From Arenibacter algicola (GTDB taxonomy: Bacteria > Bacteroidota > Bacteroidia > Flavobacteriales > Flavobacteriaceae): 64,000 nucleotides of DNA. The notes below the pieces were generated by a model that saw only the letters and a program-made list of their open reading frames with translations, did no database searches and was not told the DNA's origin. The stretch spans positions 47,134 to 111,133 of the forward strand of contig NZ_JAHKPO010000016.1 of NCBI RefSeq assembly GCF_018860365.1. The letters are read 5' to 3'. Positions 34,609-43,476 of this stretch are shown piece after piece. The position numbers and the translations under genes were made by a program. The first letter of the stretch is position 1; each line of letters begins with the position of its first letter.

Positions 34609-35241
34609 TTATATATATGTAATTAAATTCTCTTTGGTTTTACGTACTTTTTTATAATGTTGTGTTTTATCTTCCTCAGACCTATAACCTATTGCTACAA
34701 GTACGGCAGCGTTAAGTCCTTTTTTGGATAGTCCAAGCATTTCGTTGAATTGGGCACTATCAAAACCTTCCATGGGACAGGTATCTATTTTTAAATCGGC
34801 AGCTGCGGACAGTAAATTGCCCAATGCTATATAGGTTTGTCTAGCAGTCCAAGTAGCCTTGGCCGATTCGGATAGCGGCATTAATTTGGACTTCATAAAA
34901 TCTGAGTATCCTTCAAGATCATTGGAAGGAATACCACGTGTTTCACTTACATTGTCTAAATAATTGTCTACCAATTCCTCCCCGAAAGTGGACTGGTTGG
35001 CCAAAACTATTAAGTGGGAGGCTTCTGTTATTTGGGATTGTCCCCAGGCTGCTGGTTGTAATTTACTTCTCAATGCAGCATCTTCTACAACCAATATTTC
35101 ATAAGGTTGCAATCCGTAGGAGGATGCACTCAAGGAGGTAGCTTCCAATAAATTTTCTAGATCTTTTTGGGACACTTTTTTGGAAGCGTCAAACTTTTTG
35201 GTGGCATAGCGCCAATTTAAATTTTCTATATAAGAATTCAT
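34609..35241 (-). CDS. nitroreductase-family NAD(P)H-dependent oxidoreductase
   Basis: The 210-residue protein resembles NfsB-like FMN nitroreductases: an early NWRYATKKFDASKKV, then SASSYGLQPYEILVVED, and the C-terminal AAVLVAIGYRSEEDKTQHYKK. Known relatives reduce nitroaromatics or quinones with FMN. Its position 41 bases after marR suggests that it is the main target of that repressor, as in detoxification operons. The natural substrate is unknown. Confidence 0.92.
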   Translation of the reverse strand: MNSYIENLNWRYATKKFDASKKVSQKDLENLLEATSLSASSYGLQPYEILVVEDAALRSKLQPAAWGQSQITEASHLIVLANQSTFGEELVDNYLDNVSETRGIPSNDLEGYSDFMKSKLMPLSESAKATWTARQTYIALGNLLSAAADLKIDTCPMEGFDSAQFNEMLGLSKKGLNAAVLVAIGYRSEEDKTQHYKKVRKTKENLITYI

Positions 35242-35282
35242 GTTTTGAATTTAATAATTATTTATACCTGTTTATATTGCTT

Positions 35283-35729
35283 TTAAAATTTATCCAGTAA
35301 TTCATTTAAGGACGATAAATCGTCGGTAGAAAAATTTTCCAACAATTTTACCTCGGATTCTTTCATGGCCAGATCCATTAGGGACAAGGCGCTTTCACCT
35401 GCAGGAGTTATATTTATTTCAACTTTCCTGCGGTTACTTGGGCAGACCATTCGTTCTACATAGCCCTTAAGGATCAATTTGTCTACCAACCTAGTAGTAT
35501 TGCTCATCTTCGTAACCATTCTTTCGTTTAAGGTAGAGAGATTGGCGGGTTTTCCTTTTTGGCCCCTTAGAATCCTTAGTACGTTAAACTGCTGCAATGA
35601 TACCCCATGCGGCTTTAGTGCCGCTGTCATTATCTCATTGATCTTGGTTTCAACAAGGCTCAAGTGTATAATGGTCCTACTTGCTATAGGGATTTGCTTG
35701 TCTGTTTTAATAATTTTTTCTACATTCAT
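35283..35729 (-). CDS. MarR family transcriptional regulator
   Basis: The 148-residue protein has the MarR winged helix-turn-helix: LKPHGVSLQQFNVLRILRGQ, NLSTLNERMVTKMSNTTRLV (recognition helix), LILKGYVERMVCPSNRRKVEIN (wing). MarR proteins usually repress their own operon and release DNA when a small phenolic ligand binds. A 12-bp palindrome overlaps its own −7 box, supporting autoregulation of marR-nitroreductase-yceI. Confidence 0.94.
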   Translation of the reverse strand: MNVEKIIKTDKQIPIASRTIIHLSLVETKINEIMTAALKPHGVSLQQFNVLRILRGQKGKPANLSTLNERMVTKMSNTTRLVDKLILKGYVERMVCPSNRRKVEINITPAGESALSLMDLAMKESEVKLLENFSTDDLSSLNELLDKF

Positions 35730-35742
35730 GTTGCTACAACAA

Positions 35743-35754
35743 TTGTATATACAA
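35743..35754. promoter_or_regulatory. probable MarR operator, perfect 12-bp palindrome
   Basis: TTGTATATACAA is a perfect palindrome, 14 bases ahead of the marR ATG. It overlaps the downstream end of the −7 box and the predicted transcription start. Size, AT-richness and position are those of typical MarR-family operators. Confidence 0.6.
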
Positions 35755-35781
35755 ATGTATGGATTTAATTAGGTTCTCCAA
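35752..35781 (-). promoter_or_regulatory. promoter of the marR operon
   Basis: Minus strand: TTG (35781-35779), 19 bases, TACATTTG (35759-35752). Full consensus; predicted start near 35747, inside the operator palindrome. Confidence 0.75.
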
Positions 35782-35872
35782 CATGGTTGGTGATAAAAAT
35801 TTGTTAAATTGTAATATGCATATTTAAATGAGTAAAATAGGGTTGCTTTATTTTTGGCAAAGTGCTTCCTTA

Positions 35873-35880
35873 TATATTTG
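35873..35880 (+). promoter_or_regulatory. −7 box of the rhodanese gene
   Basis: TATATTTG at 35873-35880 fits TAnnTTTG; a TTTG at 35853-35856 is only 16 bases upstream, shorter than usual. The leader to the ATG at 35944 would be about 58 bases. Confidence 0.4.
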
Positions 35881-35943
35881 TGCTTTAAATGTTGGATGAT
35901 TTTTTTTAAAAGCATTATTTTTGGGGATTAAAGAATAACACAA

Positions 35944-36255
35944 ATGGCAGATTTATCACAAGAGGAGTGGAGTGAACAATTTGAAAACGACGAGAACGCC
36001 TTCTTGTTGGATGTTAGGACTCCGGAAGAGGTTGAGGAAGGTTATATCCCAAACGCAACCAATATAGATATTTATTTAGGGCAAGAGTTTGTTGCCGAAC
36101 TGGAAAAATTGGATAAAACCAAAAACTACTACGTCTATTGTAGGTCTGGCCAACGAAGTGGTCAGGCATGTGCCATCATGAACAAGTTGGGCTTTGAAAA
36201 CGCTTACAATTTGGTAGGAGGGTTTATGAACTGGGAAGGTGATGTAGCGGAATAA
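35944..36255 (+). CDS. rhodanese-like domain protein
   Basis: The 103-residue single-domain protein has LLDVRTPEEVEEGYIPNATN (21-40) and the active-site loop CRSGQRS (66-72) with Cys66. Such proteins carry persulfide sulfur or bind oxyanions. No signal peptide is present, so it is cytoplasmic. It stands alone. Confidence 0.94.
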   Translation: MADLSQEEWSEQFENDENAFLLDVRTPEEVEEGYIPNATNIDIYLGQEFVAELEKLDKTKNYYVYCRSGQRSGQACAIMNKLGFENAYNLVGGFMNWEGDVAE

Positions 36256-36365
36256 TATAATTGATGGGCAGCCGTGTTATAATTAAGGTCTAACAGGCTT
36301 CTTGCACAAATTATCTTACTTTCCCGTAACCTTGTGGAGTATTGGTTTTTTCTTTACATTGGATT

Positions 36366-37649
36366 ATGCGGGAAGATATTTTGCATTTTATTTGGAAGTA
36401 TAAAAAACTTCAATTGGGGAATTTAAAAAGTTCCAATAATGAAGCTATCCAAATATTGGATGTAGGTTCGCATAATCTTTTGTCAGGGCCCGATTTTTTT
36501 AATGCCAAGATTCAAATAGATGAACAGTTGTGGGCCGGTACGGTAGAGATGCATATTAAATCTTCCGATTGGTACGCCCACAATCACGAAACAGATCCCA
36601 ATTATCAAAACGTAATATTACATGTAGTTTGGGAGGACGATTGTGATGTGTTCAGGAAGGATAATACGGTTATTCCCACTTTGGTGCTCAGGGACTATAT
36701 TCCATCCAGTCTTTTGCAGGAGTATCAAAAATTGTTTTACCACAAAGAGCGTTCATTAATAAATTGTGGAAATGAGATAGGCCATACTTCTGATTTTGTT
36801 TTGCAGAATTGGTTGGAGGTTCTCTATTTTGAACGTTTGGAAAGGAAAACCGATTTGGTTACCAAACTTTTAAAAGATTCGAACAATGATTGGGAGCGCG
36901 TGTTTTTTGTTTTGCTTTCCAAGAATTTTGGACTTAAAATAAATAGTGAACCCTTTTTTGAAATTGCCAAACGGCTGCCTTTCCCTCTGGTGCGCAAAAT
37001 ACAGGATAATACGCTTCAAATGGAGAGTTTGCTATACGGCTTTGCCGGATTCTTGGATGATGATATTATCGGCGATAATTACTATGATAGTTTAAAAAAG
37101 GAATTTACTTTTCTAAAAGCCAAGTTCCATTTTTTGGACCTGCCACATCAAAAACCGGAGTTTTTTAAACTGCGCCCATCTAATTTCCCCACCATCAGAC
37201 TTTCCCAATTGGCTAATTTGTATGTGTTGCACCACAACCTATTTAGTAGGGTTATCAATGCCAAAAGTGTTGAGGAAATTTATTTGGTTTTTAAAGTTTC
37301 CGCCAGCGAATATTGGAACAACCATTATACTTTTGGAAAAGTATCCAAGAAACATGTCAAGATTCTCACTAGGAAATTTGTAGATTTATTGATTGTCAAT
37401 ACTGTGCTTCCCATAAAATTAAGCTATGCAAAACATATGGGAAGGGATGTGCCAGACGAGATAATAAATATTATTTCGGGTATAATATCAGAAAGTAATA
37501 CGGTTATTTCTAAGTTTAAGTCACTTAAATTGCAATTTCCCTCAGCCAAAGAAAGTCAGGCCGTAATACAGTTGTATAATGAATACTGTACAAAAAATAA
37601 ATGTTTGCAATGTGCTGTGGGCCATCAATTATTAAATAGAAAACCCTAA
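36366..37649 (+). CDS. DUF2851 family protein
   Basis: The 427-residue protein starts at the ATG at 36366 (MREDILHFIWKYKKL), preferred over a TTG at 36342. Recognisable family segments are LSGPDFFNAKIQIDEQLWAG, VEMHIKSSDWYAHNHE and NVILHVVWEDD near the N-terminus, and a C-terminal CTKNKCLQCAVG with three cysteines. The N-terminal region with repeated D/E/H residues hints at a metal-dependent, possibly nuclease-like fold, but that is inference. It is common in Bacteroidota. It is followed at 9 bases by the PspC-like gene. Confidence 0.88.
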   Translation: MREDILHFIWKYKKLQLGNLKSSNNEAIQILDVGSHNLLSGPDFFNAKIQIDEQLWAGTVEMHIKSSDWYAHNHETDPNYQNVILHVVWEDDCDVFRKDNTVIPTLVLRDYIPSSLLQEYQKLFYHKERSLINCGNEIGHTSDFVLQNWLEVLYFERLERKTDLVTKLLKDSNNDWERVFFVLLSKNFGLKINSEPFFEIAKRLPFPLVRKIQDNTLQMESLLYGFAGFLDDDIIGDNYYDSLKKEFTFLKAKFHFLDLPHQKPEFFKLRPSNFPTIRLSQLANLYVLHHNLFSRVINAKSVEEIYLVFKVSASEYWNNHYTFGKVSKKHVKILTRKFVDLLIVNTVLPIKLSYAKHMGRDVPDEIINIISGIISESNTVISKFKSLKLQFPSAKESQAVIQLYNEYCTKNKCLQCAVGHQLLNRKP

Positions 37650-37658
37650 TTTTAAGGC

Positions 37659-37886
37659 ATGAACATTTTCTATACGGTACTTTATTACTTTCAGAAAAGG
37701 GGATTTGAGGTTTGTAGACGAATAGCCGAGCGTTTGGGTATACGTACCAGAGTAGTTCGTACATCCTTTATATATCTTACTTTCGTTACCCTGGGCTTTG
37801 GATTTGCCCTTTATTTGTTTATGGCCTTTTGGCTAAGGATAAAGGACTTGGTATACACCAAAAGAACCTCTGTATTTGATCTTTAA
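37659..37886 (+). CDS. PspC-domain membrane protein
   Basis: The 75-residue product has a short N-terminal part with FEVCRRIAERLGIRTRVVR, the usual PspC CGGIAEYLGIDPxxVR-like block, and a membrane segment TSFIYLTFVTLGFGFALYLFMAFWL. PspC proteins are linked to envelope stress. Its stop is two bases from the following K+ channel gene, so the two are co-translated. Isolated flavobacterial PspC proteins have no known partner genes. Confidence 0.85.
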   Translation: MNIFYTVLYYFQKRGFEVCRRIAERLGIRTRVVRTSFIYLTFVTLGFGFALYLFMAFWLRIKDLVYTKRTSVFDL

Positions 37887-37888
37887 GT

Positions 37889-38896
37889 ATGATAAGACTT
37901 TTTCGCTCCCGAATGTATTTGGCATTGGCTTTATTGGTCATGGTCTTGTTGTTCGGAGTACTCGGATATAGGTTCCTATCGGACTATACCTGGATAGACG
38001 CCTTTTATATGACCATTATTACGGTTACCACCGTTGGTTTTTCTGAGGTACGTCCGTTGGATGCCGAGGCAAAAATATTTACAGTCGTTTTAATTGTAAC
38101 AAGTGTATTTATATTTGCGTTCGCAATTTCAGTAATAACCGAATATATCCTAAGTCGAAATGCGCTTCAACTTCTAAAGAAAAAAAAGGTGAAAAACAAA
38201 ATCAATAGTTTAAGCAAACATGTAATTATTTGTGGTTTTGGCAGAAATGGAAATCAGGCCGCGGAAAGATTAAAGGCTTATAACCGGCCCTTTGTGGTCA
38301 TTGAAAAAAATAGGGAAGTCATAGAGAAGTTTGAGGAAGAGATCCTGTTTATTGAAGGTGATGCCAATGAAGATGATACTTTGATAGAAGCAGGGATAGA
38401 TAGGGCCCAATACCTAATTACGGCCATGCCCGATGATGCAGCCAACCTGTTTGTGGTGCTCTCTGCCAGGCAATTGAACAAAAACCTATTTATTATCAGT
38501 AGGGCTTCCCAAATCACTTCCCAAAAGAAGTTAAGGTTAGCGGGGGCGGACAAGGTAATTATGCCCGATAAGATAGGAGGGGATCATATGGCGTCCTTAG
38601 TGGTTATACCCGACCTTATAACCTTTATGGACAAACTTTCAACGGATGGGGAAAATACTACCAATTTGGAAGAGGTGACCATAGAAAGTTTTATGACCAA
38701 GATAGACAACCATTCCTTGCGCGATCTGGATTTGAGAAGAAAGACAGGCTGTACTATAATTGGATATATTGAGCCCAATGGCAATTATATAATTAACCCA
38801 GAGGCCGATTTAAAATTGCAGCCACAGGGGAAAGTAATAGTATTGGGGAGACCGGAACAAATTAAAAAATTAAATGAGATGTTCCATATAGATTGA
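37889..38896 (+). CDS. two-helix potassium channel with RCK/TrkA-N domain
   Basis: The 335-residue protein has helices at about 9-30 and 62-85, with the pore loop between them. The filter reads TTVGFSE (47-53) instead of the common TVGYGD. The cytoplasmic part has an RCK (TrkA-N) Rossmann domain with ICGFGRNG (114-121) and a C-terminal TrkA-C-like domain. Such channels pass K+ and are gated by ligands bound to the RCK ring. It is in an operon with the PspC-like gene. Confidence 0.9.
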   Translation: MIRLFRSRMYLALALLVMVLLFGVLGYRFLSDYTWIDAFYMTIITVTTVGFSEVRPLDAEAKIFTVVLIVTSVFIFAFAISVITEYILSRNALQLLKKKKVKNKINSLSKHVIICGFGRNGNQAAERLKAYNRPFVVIEKNREVIEKFEEEILFIEGDANEDDTLIEAGIDRAQYLITAMPDDAANLFVVLSARQLNKNLFIISRASQITSQKKLRLAGADKVIMPDKIGGDHMASLVVIPDLITFMDKLSTDGENTTNLEEVTIESFMTKIDNHSLRDLDLRRKTGCTIIGYIEPNGNYIINPEADLKLQPQGKVIVLGRPEQIKKLNEMFHID

Positions 38897-38993
38897 GTAT
38901 AGAAACAATTATATTTGATTCCAAGCATTATTTTTAGGATATTGCCGGGATATTTGAAGCTAAACCAACAAAATTTAACTTTTCAAGCTACTT

Positions 38994-41060
38994 ATGAAGA
39001 AATATATATCTTCCATTTTTTTACTGTTTTCGTTTGTATTATTTTCCCAAGAACTTGTTGTAAAGGAGTCTATTTACAATCCGTCGAACAACATCAATGA
39101 CGGGGTTATAAAGTTGGAGGTTGACGGAGGTACTCCACCTTATCAATATAAATGGAGTAATCAAAATACCCCATTGACCGCCAATCAGGCCACTAACCTT
39201 ATCGAAGGGCTTCCGTATACAGTTACTATTACCGATGCAAAGGGGGTGCAGGTTACCAAGGAGTACAAAGTACCTACCGAGGCAATTACCGAATTTTTTA
39301 ATGGAGTTATGACGCCTGCCGTAAGTGCTTTGGGATCTGTTCTTTTTTGGGATCCTTTTGCTGCCATTGGTATTTATGATCCCGTGGTTTATGCCGATGT
39401 GAAACGTATTGGAATTCCCGGTTGGTCTCCAGAAACTAAAGATAAGTTTATTCTTAAAGAGTGGTTGAAGCCAGAAGGACAAAAAGTAAAAAAAGGGGAT
39501 GATATTGCAATTATTTCTAAAAGTAATGGAACCACAGAAACAATAACGTCTCCCGTCAGCGGCCAATTAAAATATTTGGCCAAGGAAGGTGGGGTAATAT
39601 ACAATTCCGAGAACTCTGAGCACGTAATTGAGCAAGGAGCTCATTTTTTGGCAGAGGTTAAATATGATGAACCAGTTATTATAACCCATCCCAATGGAGA
39701 TCCACAGCAAAAGGCGATACCATTTATCGTAATTTGGTTGGTAATCGGAGCCATTTTCTTTACTTTGAGAATGGGCTTTATCAATTTCAGGGGATTTAGA
39801 CATTCCATTGATTTGGCCAAAGGTAAATATGACGATCCGGATGCCCCGGGACAGGTGACCCATTTTCAAGCCTTGGCGACAGCCGTTTCCGGTACGGTGG
39901 GACTTGGAAATATTGCAGGGGTAGGGGTGGCCGTTTCCTTAGGAGGTGCAGGTGCAACATTTTGGATGATTGTCTGCGGTCTTTTGGGAATGTCCTCCAA
40001 ATTTGTGGAGTGTACATTAGGAGTTAAATACCGTAATATACTTCCTGATGGCCGTGTTTTTGGAGGTCCAATGAACTATTTGCGCTATGGTCTGGAGAAA
40101 AGGAATCTAAAAGGTTTAGGTAAGGCGCTTGCCGGTCTGTTTGCCGTATTGGCAGTGGGCGCTTCCTTTGGAGGTGGAAATATGTTTCAGGCCAATCAAT
40201 CTTTTGAGCAGCTTTCCGGACAATTCCCAGCCTTACAGGGCAATGGGTTTTGGTTTGGAATAATTACGGCTATTCTTGTTGGTGTGGTTATAATTGGTGG
40301 AATTAATAGTATAGCCAATGTTACAGGTAGAGTAGTGCCTATTATGGCTTCTATTTATATTTTGGCCGCATTAACGGTAATCATCATCAATATAGAAAAT
40401 ATTGGTCCTGCATTCGCGGCCATAGTAGATGGGGCTTTTAGCCCAAGTGCACTCAAAGGTGGTGTTATAGGGGTTTTGATCGTTGGTTTTCAGCGGGCCG
40501 CGTTCTCCAATGAAGCAGGAGTTGGTTCCGCTGCAATAGCACATAGTACGGCGAAGACAAATCATCCGCCTTCAGAAGGTTTTGTAGCGCTCATGGAGCC
40601 ATTTATAGATACGGTTGTGGTTTGTACCTTGACTGCCTTGGTTTTAATATTTACAGGAATGCACGAAGTAGAGGGGATGGCAGGTGCCCAATTAACGTCT
40701 GATGCTTTCGGAAGTGTGCTTTCATGGTTTCCATATGTTTTGGCCTTAGCGGTATTCTTGTTTGCATTTTCAACCATGATTTCCTGGTCCTACTATGGGA
40801 TGAGGGCCTGGACCTATCTTTTTGGAAAAAGTAAGAAAGTAGAGTTTGTATATAAGATGTTGTTCCTAGTTTTTGTGGTGGTAGGTGCATCGGTGAGTTT
40901 GGGAGCAGTATTGGATTTTTCGGATATGATGATTTTGGCCATGTCCTTTCCAAACATTATTGGACTTTATCTGATGTCCGGTGAGGTGAAAAGAGATCTT
41001 GATGACTATTTGGTAAAACTTAAGGCAAATATGCTTTACAAAAAAAAGGGAAAGGCGTAA
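38994..41060 (+). CDS. alanine/glycine:cation symporter with extracytoplasmic domains
   Basis: The 688-residue protein is about 200 residues longer than standard AGCS symporters. Order: signal-like helix (1-19), a small beta repeat at 36-82 ([13 protein letters not shown] and [13 protein letters not shown], as in SprB/PKD-type repeats), a hydrophobic segment (99-119) ending FWDP, a lipoyl/biotinyl-like barrel at 150-205 ([27 protein letters not shown]), then the symporter core from about 241, with the AGCS signature [11 protein letters not shown] (300-310). The modifiable lysine of true lipoyl domains is replaced (Asn178). Na+-coupled uptake of alanine or glycine is the expected core function. 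Confidence 0.9.
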   Translation: MKKYISSIFLLFSFVLFSQELVVKESIYNPSNNINDGVIKLEVDGGTPPYQYKWSNQNTPLTANQATNLIEGLPYTVTITDAKGVQVTKEYKVPTEAITEFFNGVMTPAVSALGSVLFWDPFAAIGIYDPVVYADVKRIGIPGWSPETKDKFILKEWLKPEGQKVKKGDDIAIISKSNGTTETITSPVSGQLKYLAKEGGVIYNSENSEHVIEQGAHFLAEVKYDEPVIITHPNGDPQQKAIPFIVIWLVIGAIFFTLRMGFINFRGFRHSIDLAKGKYDDPDAPGQVTHFQALATAVSGTVGLGNIAGVGVAVSLGGAGATFWMIVCGLLGMSSKFVECTLGVKYRNILPDGRVFGGPMNYLRYGLEKRNLKGLGKALAGLFAVLAVGASFGGGNMFQANQSFEQLSGQFPALQGNGFWFGIITAILVGVVIIGGINSIANVTGRVVPIMASIYILAALTVIIINIENIGPAFAAIVDGAFSPSALKGGVIGVLIVGFQRAAFSNEAGVGSAAIAHSTAKTNHPPSEGFVALMEPFIDTVVVCTLTALVLIFTGMHEVEGMAGAQLTSDAFGSVLSWFPYVLALAVFLFAFSTMISWSYYGMRAWTYLFGKSKKVEFVYKMLFLVFVVVGASVSLGAVLDFSDMMILAMSFPNIIGLYLMSGEVKRDLDDYLVKLKANMLYKKKGKA

Positions 41061-41085
41061 TTAAAGACTTAGGATAATAAGTATT

Positions 41086-41136
41086 AATCCCATCTTAAAT
41101 TCCATAATCCGGAATGAGGTGGGATTTTCTTTTTAA
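41086..41136 (+). terminator. terminator-like hairpin, partly a copy of the next gene's 5' end
   Basis: AATCCCA (41086-41092) pairs with TGGGATT (41120-41126), with an inner ATTCC/GGAAT stem and a T-rich tail to 41134. It probably ends the symporter transcript. Remarkably, 41087-41134 matches 41339-41386 inside the helix-hairpin-helix gene at about 39 of 48 positions, including 16 identical bases at the right end. Confidence 0.6.
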
Positions 41137-41209
41137 TACATTTAAGTAATACGGTCTTATTTTATTATATTTAGCTTATAGCCAACCTAGATTTGGGAAA
41201 GGTGACATT

Positions 41210-41284
41210 TTGAACTTAGCCGCTTTTATAGCGATGCTTTTGATATGGGGATATGTAATCTTTTTTGCTGCATCATCCGAGTAA
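41210..41284 (+). CDS. possible 24-residue membrane peptide
   Basis: A short frame starting with TTG at 41210, about 8 bases after GGGAAAGG, encodes one hydrophobic helix (LAAFIAMLLIWGYVIFFAAS) with a terminal Glu. It follows the alanine/glycine symporter gene. Tiny single-helix subunits are known for some sodium/amino-acid symporters (the MetS-type subunits), and this peptide has a similar look. With no ATG and only 24 codons the call is speculative. Confidence 0.3.
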   Translation: MNLAAFIAMLLIWGYVIFFAASSE

Positions 41285-41318
41285 TGTAAAAGTGTTTTTA
41301 AGACAAAAAGTTTGAGTC

Positions 41319-42230
41319 GTGAACAGAAAACCGTTTAAATCCCACTTTAAATTCAATAAACAGGAGCGGAGTGGGATTTTCTTTTTGTTGCTTCTTATAG
41401 TTATTTTCCAGACGGTATATTTTGTTGTTAAATCGTATCCTGTAACGGAAAAGACCAATTCCCTAACCCTAGATGAAGAATACCAGGCCAAAATTGATGA
41501 ACTGAGAAGTCGAAACCAAAAGAAGGATTCGGTCACTGTCTATCCATTTAATCCTAATTTTATAACAGATTATAAAGGCTACATTTTGGGGATGTCCACA
41601 GAGGAAATAGACCGTCTATATGTGTTTAGGGCTAAGAACCAATTTGTTAATTCCGGGAAGGAATTTCAAAAGGTAACATTGATATCGGATTCCCTGTTGG
41701 AAAGTTTGCGCCCGTATTTTAAGTTTCCCGAATGGACTCGTAGAGGATCTGTGGAGTCGGTAGATGGAAGTAGGTCTCCTTCTTTCAAAAGTTTGAAAGC
41801 CGTGTCAGTTCCGGATACCATTAAAAAGGCCAAGATCAAGGATCTTAATAATGCCACGGCAGAAGAATTAAGGTCTATTAATGGAATAGGGGATAAGCTT
41901 TCCCAGCGCATTGTAAAATTTAGGGACCTCTTGGGAGGTTTTTTGGTTGAAGAGCAATTAGGTCATGTTTATGGCCTGCAGCCTGAAGTGGTGAAGAGAA
42001 TTTTGAACGACTATGGGATTTTGGAAAGTCCGGACATAACGAAAATCAATATAAACCAAGTGTCTTCAAGGGATATCTCAAAACTGGTTTACATAAAATA
42101 TGAAGTGGCGGCACGTATTGTGGCTTTCAGGGAAGCGAATGGAGGTATAACTTCATTTGATGAATTAATGGAAATCGAAGATTTCCCTTCGGAAAAATTA
42201 GATATAATTAAGTTATATTTGCAATTATAA
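41319..42230 (+). CDS. helix-hairpin-helix (ComEA-like) protein
   Basis: The 303-residue protein starts with GTG at 41319 (residues NRKPFKSHFKFNKQERSGI), has a membrane helix at about 20-38 and then a soluble part. Two ComEA-like helix-hairpin-helix segments follow: INGIGDKLSQRIVKFRD in about 175-208 and a second with IKYEVAARIVAFREANGG in about 243-280. ComEA-type proteins bind DNA outside the membrane during natural transformation; a homologous role here is inferred. The 5' coding end forms an inverted repeat resembling the terminator at 41086. Confidence 0.85.
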   Translation: MNRKPFKSHFKFNKQERSGIFFLLLLIVIFQTVYFVVKSYPVTEKTNSLTLDEEYQAKIDELRSRNQKKDSVTVYPFNPNFITDYKGYILGMSTEEIDRLYVFRAKNQFVNSGKEFQKVTLISDSLLESLRPYFKFPEWTRRGSVESVDGSRSPSFKSLKAVSVPDTIKKAKIKDLNNATAEELRSINGIGDKLSQRIVKFRDLLGGFLVEEQLGHVYGLQPEVVKRILNDYGILESPDITKININQVSSRDISKLVYIKYEVAARIVAFREANGGITSFDELMEIEDFPSEKLDIIKLYLQL

Positions 42231-42244
42231 AAAAATTGCTAATA

Positions 42245-43408
42245 ATGGTTATGGATACCCCTTCTACAATGAGTTTTGATTACTCTGAAACTCAACAAAT
42301 GGTGGCTGCCTCTGCCAAGGAGTTTGCTGAACAATATATTAGGCCCTATGTAATGGAGTGGGATGAGGCCCAAACCTTTCCTGTTGAGGTTTTTAAGAAA
42401 GCTGGGGAAATGGGTTTTATGGGGGTTTTGGTTCCTGTAGAACTTGGGGGTTCCGGCTTGGGTTATCATGAATATGTGGCTATCATTGAAGAGATTTCCA
42501 AGGTAGATCCTTCCATAGGATTATCGGTAGCAGCACATAATTCATTGTGTACCAATCATATTCTTACTTTTGGGAATGAGGTTCAAAAGAAAAAATGGAT
42601 TCCAAAATTGGCTACTGCCGAATGGATTGGGGCCTGGGGCCTTACGGAGCACAATACTGGTTCCGATGCCGCAGGTATGAGTACCACAGCGGTCAAGGAG
42701 GGTGACACCTGGGTTTTGAATGGAGCCAAGAATTTTATTACCCATGGAAAGAGTGGGGACATTGCAGTGGTGGTGGTAAGAACAGGGGAGAAAGGGGATA
42801 GTCATGGCATGACTGCCTTTGTAGTGGAAAAGGGAACACCTGGTTTTAGCAGTGGAAAGAAAGAAAACAAATTGGGAATGCGGGCCAGTGAAACGGCTGA
42901 ATTGGTATTTGATAATTGTAAGATTCCAGACTCAAATAGATTGGGGGGAGTAGGGGAAGGATTTGTGCAGTCCATGAAGATCTTGGACGGTGGAAGAATT
43001 TCCATAGGAGCTTTGTCCTTGGGAATTTCCAAAGGGGCTTATGAAGCTGCCTTGAAATATTCCAAGGAGAGGGTGCAGTTTGGAAAGCCAATTAGCCAAT
43101 TTCAAGGTATTTCCTTTAAACTTGCGGACATGGCCACAGAAATTGAGGCTTCGGAATTGCTTTTGCACAAAGCAGCTTTCCTTAAAAATGAAGGGCGTAA
43201 TGTTACCAAATTGGGGGCTATGGCCAAAATGTATGCCTCGGAAGTATGTGTAAAAGTAGCTAATGAAGCAGTGCAAATACACGGTGGATATGGGTTTACC
43301 AAGGATTTTCCCGTAGAAAAATTCTATAGGGATTCCAAGTTGTGCACTATTGGGGAAGGTACTACCGAGATACAGAAAGTGGTCATTGCTAGAAAAATTT
43401 TAAAATAA
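42245..43408 (+). CDS. acyl-CoA dehydrogenase
   Basis: The 387-residue flavoprotein has the ACAD signatures AWGLTEHNTGSDAAGMSTTA, QFGKPISQFQGISFKLADMA, QIHGGYGFTKDFPVEKFYRD, and the catalytic Glu in TIGEGTTEIQ. It introduces the alpha-beta double bond into acyl-CoA esters (fatty acid or branched-chain degradation). The ATG at 42245 is chosen over TTG at 42236; ATG at 42251 is also possible. It is 14 bases from the helix-hairpin-helix gene. Chain-length preference cannot be judged. Confidence 0.95.
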   Translation: MVMDTPSTMSFDYSETQQMVAASAKEFAEQYIRPYVMEWDEAQTFPVEVFKKAGEMGFMGVLVPVELGGSGLGYHEYVAIIEEISKVDPSIGLSVAAHNSLCTNHILTFGNEVQKKKWIPKLATAEWIGAWGLTEHNTGSDAAGMSTTAVKEGDTWVLNGAKNFITHGKSGDIAVVVVRTGEKGDSHGMTAFVVEKGTPGFSSGKKENKLGMRASETAELVFDNCKIPDSNRLGGVGEGFVQSMKILDGGRISIGALSLGISKGAYEAALKYSKERVQFGKPISQFQGISFKLADMATEIEASELLLHKAAFLKNEGRNVTKLGAMAKMYASEVCVKVANEAVQIHGGYGFTKDFPVEKFYRDSKLCTIGEGTTEIQKVVIARKILK

Positions 43409-43411
43409 TTA

Positions 43412-43441
43412 TTTGTAATTCATTTTTAAGGTATATATTTG
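43412..43441 (+). promoter_or_regulatory. promoter and strong ribosome-binding site of rpsU
   Basis: TTTG (43412-43415), 18 bases, TATATTTG (43434-43441). The predicted start is near 43446. A full Shine-Dalgarno GAGGAGG (43461-43467) precedes the rpsU ATG, which is rare in this window. Confidence 0.7.
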
Positions 43442-43476
43442 CAGCCTTAATCACAAAAGAGAGGAGGTTATTGCCC

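Noticed and set aside
39039..39566. 175-codon frame antisense to the symporter N-terminal part
   Set aside because: No signal or domain; the plus strand encodes clear signal, repeat and barrel segments.
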